Shown here: piece by piece, positions 35,042 through 47,149 of the stretch
How positions within the stretch are numbered: the first letter of the stretch is position 1
How the letters are laid out: every line of letters starts with the position of its first letter
DNA from: Sipunculus nudus
Lineage: Eukaryota; Annelida; Sipuncula; Golfingiida; Sipunculidae
Direction of reading: 5' to 3'
NCBI GenBank assembly: GCA_026874595.1
Contig: CM049307.1
Span: forward strand, 52,139,370-52,203,369
DNA: 64,000 bases
The notes under the pieces: generated by a model
Database searches by the model: none
What the model was told of the DNA's origin: nothing
Seen by the model: the letters and a program-made list of their open reading frames with translations, nothing else
Position numbers and translations under genes: made by a program

Positions 35042-36935
35042 AAAGGCAAGCCTTATGACAGACCGTGGTACATATTGATACAGTGTACTGTGAAAACTTA
35101 ACCTCTCTTAATTGAGAATAAATCTTAAATTGCCTGCTCAGGATCGCCTATAGCGGAATCCTAGACTGAAAATTAGAAGGTTTTAAAAAGTGTTTCTTAA
35201 TTTTGGATTCACTTTGCAGAAAGTACACCTGCTGTGCATAAAAAATTTAATACAAGCAGTACAATATTGATATTTCAATTTTGCGCGTACCTATGTTCCG
35301 ATGTAATTTTTTAATAGTTACTTAAAAACAGACCTTTTGCACCATAATTTACGTCATATCGATACACTGGGGCATAGCTGACCTTCTGAAAATTTCAAAA
35401 TATTACCCATTGTCATACTTCGATAATATCTGCTCAATTATTCCGATAAATGACATATGGAAGTAACTCAGTTGGTCATTTAATATTTTTATAGACCCCT
35501 CCGACACAAAACTGTAAATTTGCGAATTATAAATGTCCGTATGGGCTTATTTTACCTTCATAGCGTCCCTTAATGGACCCAATTCGATCGTACAACGCTA
35601 GTGTATGGTTTCTTGTGCTACGAGTGAATATGTTGTACCCACCTTATGTCTCATGAATAGGCCAAGCTGTTTCTTAATATTTGTGTATTTGACGAGAACG
35701 AATTATAAGTGACACTAGCTCAGTGTCAAAAAATTAAGGAACGTGGTTTAATTTAAAACTATAACAAATATGAATTAAATCTGAGGAAAATGTGTTACGG
35801 TACACTGTCTCCACGTGTTCGTCATTCATCTAATTCATTGACGGGCCCCTAGTATTGTATGTCCCTTTATAATATGAAATGCCATATTAAAACAAAATAA
35901 AGTAATGAGAGCTCAAGACCTTATGTAATCTTGTCATAATTAGTTAAGGATAACCTTCTACAAATGGAGAGCCAGGTGCTAATATAGTTGGATGATTATG
36001 GCCAAAAAACAAGCATGTTTCCCCTAAGGATAAATAGATATTCAGGCCGTATTTGTATCCAACTTAAACCAAAAGTTCATTTTGATAAAACACTTGCACA
36101 CGAACACTAAACACTACATCTGCTTCCCTTAAAGGGACATCATCAGGGGCAATATTATGCCTATTCTTTAACACTATCAGTTTACTTATGCTTTATACTA
36201 AAGTAGCCCAGCAGAACCATCCAAGAACACAGGCCCAGTACCTGGCATACGGCTGTATAACACCTTGCTATGGTTCTGCATGTTTGTTAACATAGTCAAC
36301 GTGTGTCTGTTTACCATAACAAGGCCGCGTGACCAGAGGTCGGATTGTGAGCGGCGACACATGATATTTCAGCCAGCGGGAACATGTATTACATTATTTT
36401 TGGGGCCAAGTCAGTCAGGCAAATTGGCAGGTATTATGGCTCAGCGATGCACCTAGTCCCATGGGTTGTGATAATGTTGACACCTGAAATCGCGCCCGGT
36501 CAACTGTTTTTAACACTCGTTTACAGGAGTAAACAGTTTTGGGGCAACATTTTGGCAGGAACAAAGGGAAGAAGCTATTTTACGTGTAAATTCAACATGC
36601 TTTAAAGATGATCAGGCCCCGTAAAGCTGCGTTTAAACGGGCCCGCGGTATGGGGTATGTGGAAGGCGGTAGGAGACACGGGGTAAAATGGGATTCTCAG
36701 TGGAGAATTCGATCCACATACCCCGCTCTGTACAAAGCCCACGGGCTCTGGTTACTATATATATGACCTTCGAATGCAGCGCGACCTAGCGGGTCTCGAC
36801 ATCATCGGACTGATATCGGATTGTTTACCCCCGCCAAGTATATACCCCACACCATTTTAAAAAGCAATATGCATTCCGCGTTCTGCTGCCGCTAAAGACA
36901 GTTTAATACTGTTTTCCCCCCTCCCATTTCCGTTC
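35042..36935 (+). repeat. Long dispersed repeat, copy 2, with an insertion
   Basis: Collinear with 14392-15890. Between 'cttccctta' (about 36135) and 'gctgcgtttaaacgggccc' (about 36624) it holds an extra ~490 bp, beginning 'aagggacatcatcagggg' and ending 'gatgatcaggccccgtaa', absent from copy 1. The insertion has no coding capacity that I recognise. Confidence 0.8.
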
Positions 36936-36944
36936 CTATGCATG

Positions 36945-38697
36945 GGCTAATTTACATATTGGGCCAAACAAAAAAGGTAAGGATCTCAGGCACTTTTTTT
37001 CATAAATCAGTGCGGGTGGGTGGTATTTTTTATTTGTACATTTTTCGTATGTTTCGATAAAAATATCATATGATCAGGGAAAAGCATGAAAATATCAATG
37101 TTTTTGCTTAACAGGTTAAAGCACTACATAACAAAGGAAATCTTATCAAAATTGTATTACTTTATCCTCTTGTAAGATGAAAATAAAAATAAAATTGTTT
37201 TATGCTGGGGGGGGGGGGTTAAAATTGACGCGGATAATTGGCTGAGAACCATAACTTTTATTTATTTTATTTTATTTTTTTACTTTATATATACAGAAAA
37301 TGTGTAAACATGGGATATGGAAGATCTGGATTCTCGAACGTGAAGTAGATGATTGATTGATAATCTTTATTCCTCCAGTACTTGAGAGTTACAAACAAAA
37401 GTACAATAATGATTGCTCACAAGGCCACAACTGATGACAGAATACACAGATCATAAAATAACACTGAATAAATTTTCATCAACTGACCATTTACATACAC
37501 GTGTTACGACACGTGGTTTACATGAACATTAATAGAGTTTACCATTTAGACATATGTACCCAATTCCGTCTCCACTGCATATCCGGGAGACATATACACC
37601 TACTGACACATATACCACATACATATCGACAAGATAGGTTATCATACAGATCTATACCTGGGAATTCTACCACTCATCAGTCATGTGTCTGCAAATAAAA
37701 TACTCATTCTGCAGTTCAAACTTGATACTACTCATGTATTCCATACGAGTCTGCATCTACCATCTCTGTATCAGGTATTTAATTTCACTCGGCCATAAGT
37801 CCATAATAACTCGTTTTACGCTACAGAAGAATAATGCCACTCTATGTAAAAATAGTTTATGTTCATCTGCTGGTAGTGAAATATCAGCCTTTCCGAAAAG
37901 GTATGATAGAAATGTTAAGTCGTCAAGAGTCTGCGGAAACACCCCCTCCCCTACTGGGAGTTTGTCTAAAATAAATGACCATAGATTTTCTCTTTCATCT
38001 CGAGTATAATGGCAAGAGATTGAAACATGCTCAATTGCATTTCCAAAAGTATTACCACAGAAGTAACACAGTTACGTTGTTGTTGCAGCACCGATTATAT
38101 CAACGTATGCTAACAAATGTGTGAACTGATACAAAGATAATGGGAAACATATTGCAGCTTGCCACAGTAGCGATGTTGAAAACATATTCACTTTTATCAT
38201 TTTAAACAGATTAAGGTCATCCCCTATATTTAATCGTTGATCATACGACATTTGTTCACGGTTAGTTATCGCTTCAGTTATTAAGTCTGACCATGCATTT
38301 TGTTGGAAATGCTTCACTGTACAATACGGTTTGAATATATCCCTACAATACATATTTAGTTAAAATATTTTATATATTAGCGACACTACCGTGTGTTATT
38401 TCTTATCTCCATTAACAGTTTCTCATTATTAGTTTAATCAAAGAGTCCATTGAATCTAATTCTTGTTAACGCAACGAGTTATAATGATTGTAATTAGAAA
38501 CGTTTGTATATACATTTATATATAAACATATATATGACCACCTGTGAAATCTGGGCACCTGGTTTTACGACCACTGGATATCAGTCCCCTTCAAAAATGC
38601 GTTACATTATCTACAGATAAACCCTGTGAAATATGACCACTTGGCTGTTACGGATCAAGGGCATTTTTTCTGATCAAAGTGATATATTACTAATAAA
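36945..38697. repeat. ~1.8-kb duplicated unit, copy 1
   Basis: Collinear with 40440-42192. The match resumes after the Helitron at 40206-40243 ('ttgacctgcctaatgcga'). It contains the pseudogenic LINE tail described separately and a poly-G run at 37207-37219. Confidence 0.9.
37757..38353 (-). pseudogene. LINE reverse transcriptase C-terminal fragment with an internal stop
   Basis: Homologous over its length to 41239-41835. Here a TAA interrupts the frame just before the zinc-binding segment, and the histidine in CHFC is tyrosine. The 5' end is truncated (begins MYCRDIFKPYC). Non-functional. Confidence 0.75.
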
Positions 38698-40205
38698 CTA
38701 GCAAATACCCGTGCTACGCACGGTTTGGGGCGAACAAAACAATCCGTACGTCGATATCGGAAATCCACCGGAAATCCGGAGATACGGAAAATCACACAAA
38801 TCGCGATACGCTATTAATATATAGATCCATTATATGTATGGTGTTACGCATAAACATCGTACTGAAGCCAAGAGATTGGACGGAGAATTTTTCGGAGAAG
38901 CTGATATGATAAATAAAATAATTTTATATGAAAATATTTACATGTTGTATTATGTTGAACATCGCTATTTAAAATTGCCCTCCGATTATTCTTGCAAAAA
39001 AATGGCACCGTGTAAAAAGCTGGTGACACATCCCAACGTTTATTTGCATCCGATCATTGCATCCGTTCATCGCATCCATGTGAAAATATTAGACACTATA
39101 TTTTCAATTACACATGAGACATACCTCTGGCTACGATAATCAGCTACGATCAACTCATGCAATCAATTATGGCAGACCTTGAGTCCTTCTCGATTTTTTT
39201 GCAGTAAACGCATCCGTTAAGCGCACATGACCTGAAATCGGGGATGCCCTCACTTCCATTACCAAAATATGAGTATTGAAGTTCATTGAAGGGGAATAAC
39301 TGTAGGGAAGCCTCATAATGTCTATAAGACTCACCATGCATCGTACTGTGTATCACTGAAAAATTGCAACAATAAATGTGATGCAATAAAATGTGACATT
39401 TAAAGTGGAAAAAAAATAAAGCGTTAAGCACAGGCGCCAGGACAATTATTTTTGTGAGAGGGTAGGGGTCCCATCCCTTTTTAATTTAATTAAAACATAA
39501 TTATATGTTATATTTTACTGAAATATCATTTAGATTTACAGGTATAAATCTTGATCTGAAAGGACAAAACGACTTATCGTCACCTGTTTGACGCTTGTAT
39601 GTGTCATGTGTTGCCTCATGGTTGCCGCCCTTTGATCGCACATGAAAGACGGGTGTGACAAACCAAATGCGATAAACACTGGTTTGATCTTAGTGTGACC
39701 GTGGAACATGATTTTAGTCGCATGCGACTCGCTCAATTGTCCAAGGCCCTGGACCCGGTGCGTGTGCATCAAAGCATACCAGGTCATGTAAGGGGGTGGC
39801 AGGTAGAAGCCCTCTTCGTGTGATCCCCCGGTCACAGGAAGGCCTGCCAAACAATCTTTTCAAAGATCTCCCTTTTGAGAAGGGGATTATTTCGGGCCGG
39901 TGTCCGAGAAATGTACAAATAACCCAGATAGGGCCCCCGGAGTAAAACTCTGTCCCGCCATCACACACCCTATGGCCATTGTGTTACCGGGCCCAAAGAC
40001 ACAAAGAAAAGAGGCGCCCACGGGGGAGCAAATATTGAAATTATTAATTATGCAGGTAATACTCAAATATTGCAAATAAAAGGGGGCGGAATCTCTTCGG
40101 ACACACCCAGAGTATATGTATGTCGAAAATCACGGCAATCCGTACGGCGGTATCAGAGGAGATAAGGAAAATCACAAAAATCGCCTAACGCTATTAATAT
40201 ATAGA
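38698..40205 (-). mobile_element. Non-autonomous Helitron, 1508 bp, with preserved empty site
   Basis: On the minus strand it starts TCTATATATTAATAGCG and ends with a hairpin CCGTGC-GTA-GCACGG, then GTATTTG, then CTAG. This fits the Helitron 5'-TC and 3'-hairpin-CTRR signature. It sits between A (38697) and T (40206) without target duplication. The paralogous unit reads straight through this point (aataaattgacc at 42187-42198), proving insertion after the duplication. The terminal motif plus ~80 bp next to it is repeated internally at 38740-38824, so there are two 5' ends. No Rep/helicase coding was found. Short frames inside (for example 38834-39139) are unrecognised. Confidence 0.85.
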
Positions 40206-40245
40206 TTGACCTGCCTAATGCGAGCACTCTTTGTGCTACTCCTAA

Positions 40246-40745
40246 ACAGTTATCAAACCAACACATCGCCATCTGTCGGTGGAGTCACAAACGAATCACG
40301 TTGACGTTCCCCGTTACGAAATATCACTTGTATTTTTTTATGAGTAGTATATATTTTAGTGACATAACTCTGTCCTTGTCCTGCAAATAAACCTGAATGT
40401 TGTCCTCACATTTTAGGTAGCTTATATCTATGAAATAAATGAAAAGCAAATATTATTTATATATTGGGCTAAACAAATAAGGTAAGGATCTCGAGCACTT
40501 TTTTCATTAATTTTTAATTAATTTTTCGTATGTTTCGATAAAAATATCATATGATCAGGGAAAAGCATGAAAATATCAATGTTTTTGCTTAACAGGTTTA
40601 AGCACTACATAACAAAGGAAATCTTATCAAAATTGTATTATTTTATCCTCTTGTAAGATAAAAATAAAAATGAAATTGTTTTATGCGGGGGGGGGGTTAA
40701 AATTGACGCTGATAACTGGCTGAGAACCATAACTTTTATTTATTT
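40246..40745 (+). repeat. Dispersed repeat (partner at 18283-18860)
   Basis: Same sequence family as 18283-18860, here leading directly into copy 2 of the 1.8-kb unit. A poly-G run lies at 40686-40695. Confidence 0.8.
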
Positions 40746-41238
40746 TATTTTATTTTTTTTTTTGCCTTATATACACAGAAAATGTGTAAGCATGGGACAT
40801 GGAAGATCTGTATTCTCGATCGTGAAGTAGATGATTGATTGATAATCGTTATTCCTCCAGTACTGGAGAGTTACAAACAAAAGTACAATAATGATGGCTC
40901 ACAAGGCCACAACTGATGACAGAATACACAGATCATAAAATAACACTGAATAAATATTCATCAACAGACCATTTACATACACGTGTTACGACACGTGGTT
41001 TACATGAACATTAATAGAGTTTACCATTTAGACATATGAACCCAATTCCGTCTCCACTGCATATCCTTGAGACATATACACCTAATGACACATATATTAC
41101 ATACATATCGACAAGATCAGTTATCATACAGATCTTTACCTGGGAATTCTACCACTCATCAGCCATGTGTCTGCAAATAAAATACTCATTCTGCAGTTCA
41201 AACTTGATACTACTCATGTATTCCATACGAGTCTGCAT

Positions 41239-41835
41239 CTACCATCTCTGTATCAGGTATTTAATTTCACTCGGCCATAAGTCCATAATGACTCGTTTTA
41301 CGCTACAGAAGAATAATGTCACTCTATGTAAAAATAGTATATGTTCATCTGCTGGTAGTGAAATATCAGCCTTTCCGAAAAGGTATGATAGAAATGTTAA
41401 GTCGTCAAGAGTCTGCGGAAACACCCCCTCCCCTACTGGGAGTTTGTCTAAAATAAATGACCATAGGTTTTCTCTTTCGTCTCGAGTATAATCGCAAGAG
41501 ATTGAAACATGCTCAATTGCATTTCCAAAAGCGTTACCACAGAAGTGACACAGATACGTTGTTGTTGCAGCACCGATTATATCAACGTATGCTAACAAAT
41601 GTGTGAACTGATACAAAGATAATGGGATACATATTGCAGCTTGCCACAGTAGCGATGTTGAAAACATATTCGCTTTTATCATTTTAAACAGATAAAGGTC
41701 ATCCCCTATATTTATTCGTTGATCATACAACATTTGTTCACGGTTAGTTATCGCTTCAATTATTAAGTCTGACCATGCATTTTGTTGGAAATACTTCACT
41801 GTACAATGCGGTTTGAATATATCCCGACAATACAT
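41239..41835 (-). CDS. LINE reverse transcriptase C-terminal domain, 5'-truncated, open frame
   Basis: A 198-codon minus-strand frame. It contains LLWQAAICIPLSLYQFTH and the zinc-binding pattern CHFCGNAFGNAIEHVSISC, followed by DERENLWSFIL. A CxxC...H....C segment downstream of the reverse transcriptase is typical of the C-terminus of many animal LINEs. The catalytic RT motifs are absent because the copy is truncated, with a stop shortly upstream of the first Met. It is not an independent gene. It lies in copy 2 (40440-42192) of the duplicated unit; copy 1 is disabled. Confidence 0.65.
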   Translation of the reverse strand: MYCRDIFKPHCTVKYFQQNAWSDLIIEAITNREQMLYDQRINIGDDLYLFKMIKANMFSTSLLWQAAICIPLSLYQFTHLLAYVDIIGAATTTYLCHFCGNAFGNAIEHVSISCDYTRDERENLWSFILDKLPVGEGVFPQTLDDLTFLSYLFGKADISLPADEHILFLHRVTLFFCSVKRVIMDLWPSEIKYLIQRW

Positions 41836-42229
41836 ATTTAGTTAAAATATTTTATATATATATATATATCAGCGACACTACCGTGTGTTATTTCTTATCT
41901 CCATTAACAGTTTCTCATTATTAGTTTAATCAAAGAGTCCATTGAATCTAATTCTTGTTAACGCAACGAATTATAATGTTTGTAATTAGAAACGTTTGTA
42001 TATACATTTATATATATACATATATGTAAGACCACCTGTGAAATCCGGGCACCTGGTTTTACGACCACTGGATATCAGTCCCCTTCGAAAAAGCGTTACA
42101 TTATCTACAGATAAACCCTGTGAAATATGACCACTTGGCTGTTACGGATGAAGGGCATTTTTTTCTTATCAAAGTGATATATTACTAATAAATTGACCTG
42201 CCTAATGCGATCACTCTTTGTTCTACTCC

Positions 42230-42925
42230 TTGACTAGCGCTGACCAGGCTTTTGTCCATGCGTGACTATATATATAGATCGTGATGGTCCGATCAGAAAT
42301 GGTCCGACTTCTTGTGGGCCGAGATGTAAAAGGTCCGAGATCTCCAAGTACCCAGGTTGACGACTGTCTGAAGACAAGATACGACAAGCTGCTGACAACC
42401 AGCGACATAATCGCCGCGACAAAGGACAATCACCTACGACCACCTACGACAACATCTACGACATCTTAGGACTTCACTGGCGACAACCCTAGGACAAAGG
42501 ATTCATGCTACGTCCACCCGCGACAAGTTTTTATGAGTCTCGACCCTGTGCTATTTGAGGAGCCGGAGACATGGATGGGCCCAGTATCAAGTACACAAGC
42601 CCACGACAGGACCTATTACAACCCACGTCACCTGGCGACAGCCTACGACTGGACCTACGACAATCCACGTCACCTGGCGACAACCTACGACAGCACCTAC
42701 GCCAGTGGAAGACAGGCTACGCTCACTGGCGTCAAAAAGCTGTAGCCTGAGAATTTTGAACATGTTGAAAATCCAGCGGCGACAGGTAAGAGGCCACGCG
42801 TCTTTGAACGACTTCGGGTGACTACATGCGACCATACAGGCGGCCCCCCCCCCCCCCCCCCCCCCGCCCCCGGCGACCATAAGGCGACAGCCTGGTCGCC
42901 TGTAGAGTCGCCTTAGAGGGACAGC
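42230..42925. repeat. Low-complexity, imperfectly repeated 'tacgac' segment and poly-C
   Basis: Dense repeats of 'acgacaacctacgac' and 'cacgtcacctggcgac' type (42600-42700). A poly-C run at about 42843-42865 is followed by 'ggcgaccataaggcgaca' palindromic text. The open frames here follow the repeat. Confidence 0.6.
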
Positions 42926-43290
42926 CCTAAGTCTGCGCTGGGCGCGTAGGCTCCAGAGAGAGGCGTGTATCGCTGTCACAAGGACTCTGGGTCTGTGCGC
43001 TGTGGCCCACGCGTACCGGTTCAGTGAACAGACGGGACAACAAACACTTTTTTAAAGTGGTGAAACGGAGTAATCAGAAAGGTCGTTTTACATCGGCATT
43101 GGACTGTGTGTTTATGCACTCGTTGATATAATTGTATTCGTTGGCTTGGTGAAAATGTAAAGCGCTTCTCCTAAGAGCGTAAGTGTATCTTAATTTCATT
43201 TGATGTGTTGTTGTAACATTGTAACAGTAATATAATACTTTGTCTTATCTGTTCCTGTCGTATTTTAGTCTTTATGTGACTGCGCAAGCA
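42925..43290 (+). repeat. Dispersed repeat, copy 2 (partner at 19265-19700)
   Basis: Shorter by a ~60-bp segment than copy 1. It ends where segmental duplication copy B begins. Confidence 0.7.
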
Positions 43291-44325
43291 TTTTTGTAGA
43301 ATTTTGTTGTTTGGGTTAATTATGTGGCTTGCCGATAACATGCAGGTTAGAATATTATTACGTATGTTTTGTTTTTTACTATAAACTACCATACTAGTGT
43401 ATATTTGACTACGTGGACCGCAAGCTAACAAGACTTTAATCATGACGTTATTTAAACATGTTCAAGCAGACGTGACGTTTTCATTTGGCCATTGATAATA
43501 ATGCCTTTGGGGATACTTGGTAAGAACTTTTTTGGCCTACATTAATCCTTGGTCAAACAATATGTTTACAGTAATGCGAGCAGGTTAACAGCCTCATTGT
43601 CATCCAAACCTACCCACCGTAGTACATACATACCTGTAGAATTTTGTATACGGTTACCTGCAACCTAAACCCTTTGGCATGACTAAAAAGCTTGTGTATT
43701 CAATTTTACTTCCTGGTTGTAGCGGCTCACATTAAGTTATATCCCACAAGAGTATGGGTGCTGAGCTGTGTCAAATTACGCCAGAATGAGTTGTATTTGA
43801 AATTTATTACGGAAACATTACTTTGGGAGCCTGTTACTGTTATTGCGTTGAAATACTAGAAACTAAGGCTGCCCAGATGCACGCACTGCACTAGAAATTT
43901 AAATGTTGTCGCCCTGGATATGTACACATGTATTTTTCACCTTTCTGATAAGCCGATTGATATGTATGTAACGATAATTCAAGGATTTATTAGTTACATA
44001 TCTGGTTTAAATTTTTTTTAAATCACTAATATAAGATTATCAATTTAAATTATATTTACTTTATTTTTATGGCTCTATGGGTTGTAGTATTTGGGTTTTC
44101 TTGTCTTCTCAGAATAATTGTTTTTTTTTTTTTTGTTTTTTTTTTTTGTTATAACAACATATATAATAACATGTAAACGATGTTACACATGTGTTATATG
44201 TATTGCTCTGGGGACTTTAAATTTTCGTAAATGTGGAGCTATGGCCCCTAATGGGCTTATGGTCTTTTATTCAAGACGAAAACATTATTCATTTTTTTTT
44301 TTGCTTCTGTGGTTTGAAGCTATAG

Positions 44326-44516
44326 CAGACCAGCAAAACGTTAAGGTGTTTCTTCCTGATACATGGCAAGGGATTGATTTTAACTTCGAGAATCGAAATG
44401 ACCTATTTAATTTACATCAGGGGACGGTCCTATCTGATGAAGTGTTGCGATCATTTGGGAGAACTAAACGTACGATTCCTTTTACGCGGCCGCGGAACCG
44501 TCGCCGTTGCGGATAG
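44326..44516 (+). CDS. Unrecognised terminal exon candidate
   Basis: After 'gtttgaagctatag' a frame of 62 codons runs to TAG at 44516, phase 1 in. The peptide includes QQNVKVFLPDTWQGIDFNF, ENRNDLFNLHQGTVLSDEV and RTIPFTRPRNRRRCG. The last 23 residues are conserved in the truncated copy at 25253-25324. Higher GC and a basic C-terminus suggest a real or recently dead exon. I do not recognise the protein, and no upstream exon was identified. Confidence 0.4.
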
Positions 44517-44691
44517 TCTAACAAATGATATTATGAAGGACCGATAATTTTTGCGGTTACGGTCACGGTACGTATCTGACCCATCATCCGAAAAATATAT
44601 TGTCGGATCATGTAGCGACCGATCCAAAAAAAAAACATTTAAACGGATTGGGTCGGTCGAGAATTCCCGCTGAATTGTATTCGTCCCTTAG

Positions 44692-45957
44692 GGGTTTCCC
44701 TGTAAGTCATCTGAACTTTAGCAATCACTCTTTGTCCGTCGTCTGTCCGGCTGTCCGGCCGTCTGTCCGTTAACAGGGCACAAATCGTAACCGCTGGACC
44801 TAGAATCTTCTTACTTGACGTCTAGAGAGGTCCATGGAAAATATCCTTGGAAACCTGAAATTAGGTCTCCGTTACCCATATTCACCCAGCTATGAGGCTC
44901 CGAACTACCCCTAGAATAATGGAAAATTTCATACAAAAGCTCAAGTATCTGAATAACTAATTCCTTGATCACCATGATTCTTTGCATGGATATTGATCAT
45001 GGAGTGCTTCATCAGTTTCTGCAGGCTGGTGGCGCCACCTATATTTTTTCGATTTTTTACGATTTTTTTCTCCATTTTTGAGACCTTTACAGATGTGGTC
45101 ATCTGTTAACAGGGCACAAATCGTAATCTTCTTACTTGACATCCTGAGAAGTCCATGAAAAATCTCCTTGGAAACCTGTAATTAGGTCTCTGTTACTCAT
45201 ATTCTTCTAGCTATTGGGCTCTGAAGTACCCCCCCCCCCCCACACACACCTAATAATGGAAAATTTCATAGAAAAGTTCAAGTTTCTGAACAACTAATGC
45301 ATTAATCACCATGATTCTTTGCATGAATATTGATCATAGAGTGTTGCATTAGTTTCTGCAGACAGGCAGCGCCACCTGTATTTTTTTATCCAATGATTAT
45401 TTTTTTTCTCTATTTTGAGACCTTTAAAGATGCAGTCATCTGTTATATTGTTATCAAGTTATATTGATTGGATTTAGAATCTTTCAACTTGACATCCTTG
45501 AAGGTCCATGAAAAGTCTCCAAGGAAACCTGAATTAGGTCACTCTTACCCATACTATTTGAGCTATTATGCTGAAAAGTGCCCTCAAAACAATTAAAAGT
45601 TTTAAACAAAAGCAGTGCACAAATCATAACCATTGGACCTAGAATCTTCTGATTTTACATCCAGTGAGGTCCATAGTAAGTCTCCTTACAAACTTGAAAT
45701 TATAGGTGTCTATAACTCATTTTTTCCAATTTATGCGGCATGTTGAGGACCCCAGAAATAATGCAAAATACATAAACATTGCGAGATTCCCCAGGAATTG
45801 GATTGTCCTAAAATTTAGTGTGCTTATGCGTCTAAATGAACTTAAGCTAACTTGCATAAATGATGTTGCCACCTCCATTATCTTAATTAGTTCCCTATGC
45901 AAGGACATATTGTCAGCATGCCAGTTGGCTGAGCGTCATGACGCATGAGTCACTTGT
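44692..45957 (-). mobile_element. Pearl-like element inserted in copy B
   Basis: Left end: 'ctgtaagtcatctgaacttt', 'ctttgtccgtcgtctgtccg' microsatellite and 'ttaacagggcacaaatcgta', followed by about four units of 350-360 and shorter length containing 'ggcgccacct' and 'gaaattaggtc'. Right end: 'ggctgagcgtcatgacgc' and 'gagtcacttg', the reverse complement of the left end of the element at 53115. It is absent from copy A, so it was inserted after the duplication. Confidence 0.75.
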
Positions 45958-45968
45958 TCAGTATGTGC

Positions 45969-46291
45969 CATGAGGAAAAACGTTCTTCGCCTAAAATATC
46001 AACAAAATCATTGAAAATAAGTGTCACACCGGTAAAGATGTGAATGCCCAAGTTCACTTAACCATCAAACCAACTGGCTGAACTCTTGCATACGTACACT
46101 CCAAAAATGCGACGCGTTAACAAAACAAATCAGTATATATTAAAGAAAGAAGCTATTTACAGAGAGAGGCGTTCTACATGCACAAACACTGATGATAACA
46201 CAGAAGTTAACATTGAGTCCGTTAATGATAGTGCACGTCAAATTTCCTTATCTAATCTTGTTTCTGATCACATGAACATCGCGCACACGTG
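45969..46291 (+). pseudogene. Frameshifted copy of the 98-codon ORF
   Basis: Homologous to 25529-25825. A base insertion at 'catacgtacactcc' and a TGA upstream break the frame. The second half remains open to 46291. Confidence 0.5.
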
Positions 46292-46489
46292 ACACCGGGA
46301 TGTAACACTGTTCGCCTCACTGAGTGGCTCGTGTTGTGTGTACAGCACATTCAGTCCCACTGATTGACGGAGCTTTTGTAATCCACAGTCAGTCGCTGGA
46401 GTATTCACAATTGACACAGTTCACGCACCACGCACAGACTATTCCTTCTGGGCGTTGAATCAATGTCCTTCACAGCTGATATCCTCTGG

Positions 46490-47060
46490 AATCATCTAGT
46501 TCTAGGTTGCCGAATACACCTCAACACGGAAATATTCAGTATCTCTACAGTTAAGCTTTCAAATAGTGTCCTCGGTCTGTTCCTGGAAGCTTTAACCACC
46601 AGTAATCAATCGCCAGATTCACCAGTCCGTCGGCAAAAATGCGATACTAGCTCTGAAGATCTTTACAGAGAATCGCTTTGGCCTTCCCCGGACACCGACT
46701 ATTTGCGCTCCAAGACACCCATCTTTCAGCTGTCGCCACTGTAACACATGCAGACCTGCCCCCGGACTGCTTATATTCCGTACTAGAATATTCAATACAA
46801 TACCTAAGTAACAGTTCTCTGGTGACAATATGTGAAACACTTGCATGTCATTCACCGGTGAGGGATCTGTCAAATAAATGTATCTGTTTTGACTCAAGTA
46901 GCTGCTGGTTTCTTAAACTGTTACAGTCACTTTTCACAATGCAGGGATACATAGGCTTAGATATAGAATATATATCATACATCGATATTTTATTTATATC
47001 ATATATACCAATTTTGTATATTACATATACAAACAAATTTCATCCTTACCATTACCATTA
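46490..47060 (+). other. Segment conserved with 25840-26400
   Basis: See the partner segment. In this copy the frame with DTHLSAVATVTHADLPP and ACHSPVRDLSNKCIC stays open into an AT-rich tail, to 47139. Coding status is unresolved. Confidence 0.35.
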
Positions 47061-47149
47061 CAAAGTCAGCCGTGACGCAACCGCAAACCGCGTAAAAGGA
47101 ATTGTAGGCCAACAGGGACCTTCACTCATGTCAAAATAACGACAAAAGC

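Noticed and set aside
39536-39968. GC-rich minus-strand frames inside the Helitron as captured exons
   Set aside because: No recognisable domain or splice sites. Composition is unusual, but coding is not supported.
42533-42979. Three overlapping frames of 70-130 codons
   Set aside because: Low-complexity 'tacgac' repeats and a poly-C run keep all frames open; no domain is seen.
44118-44325. N-terminal extension of the 44326-44516 exon
   Set aside because: It translates poly-T and AT-rich sequence that looks intronic and ends at an acceptor-like AG.
26183-47036. Ile/Tyr-rich frames after the conserved segment in both duplicates
   Set aside because: Driven by 'atatatcatacat' low-complexity sequence.
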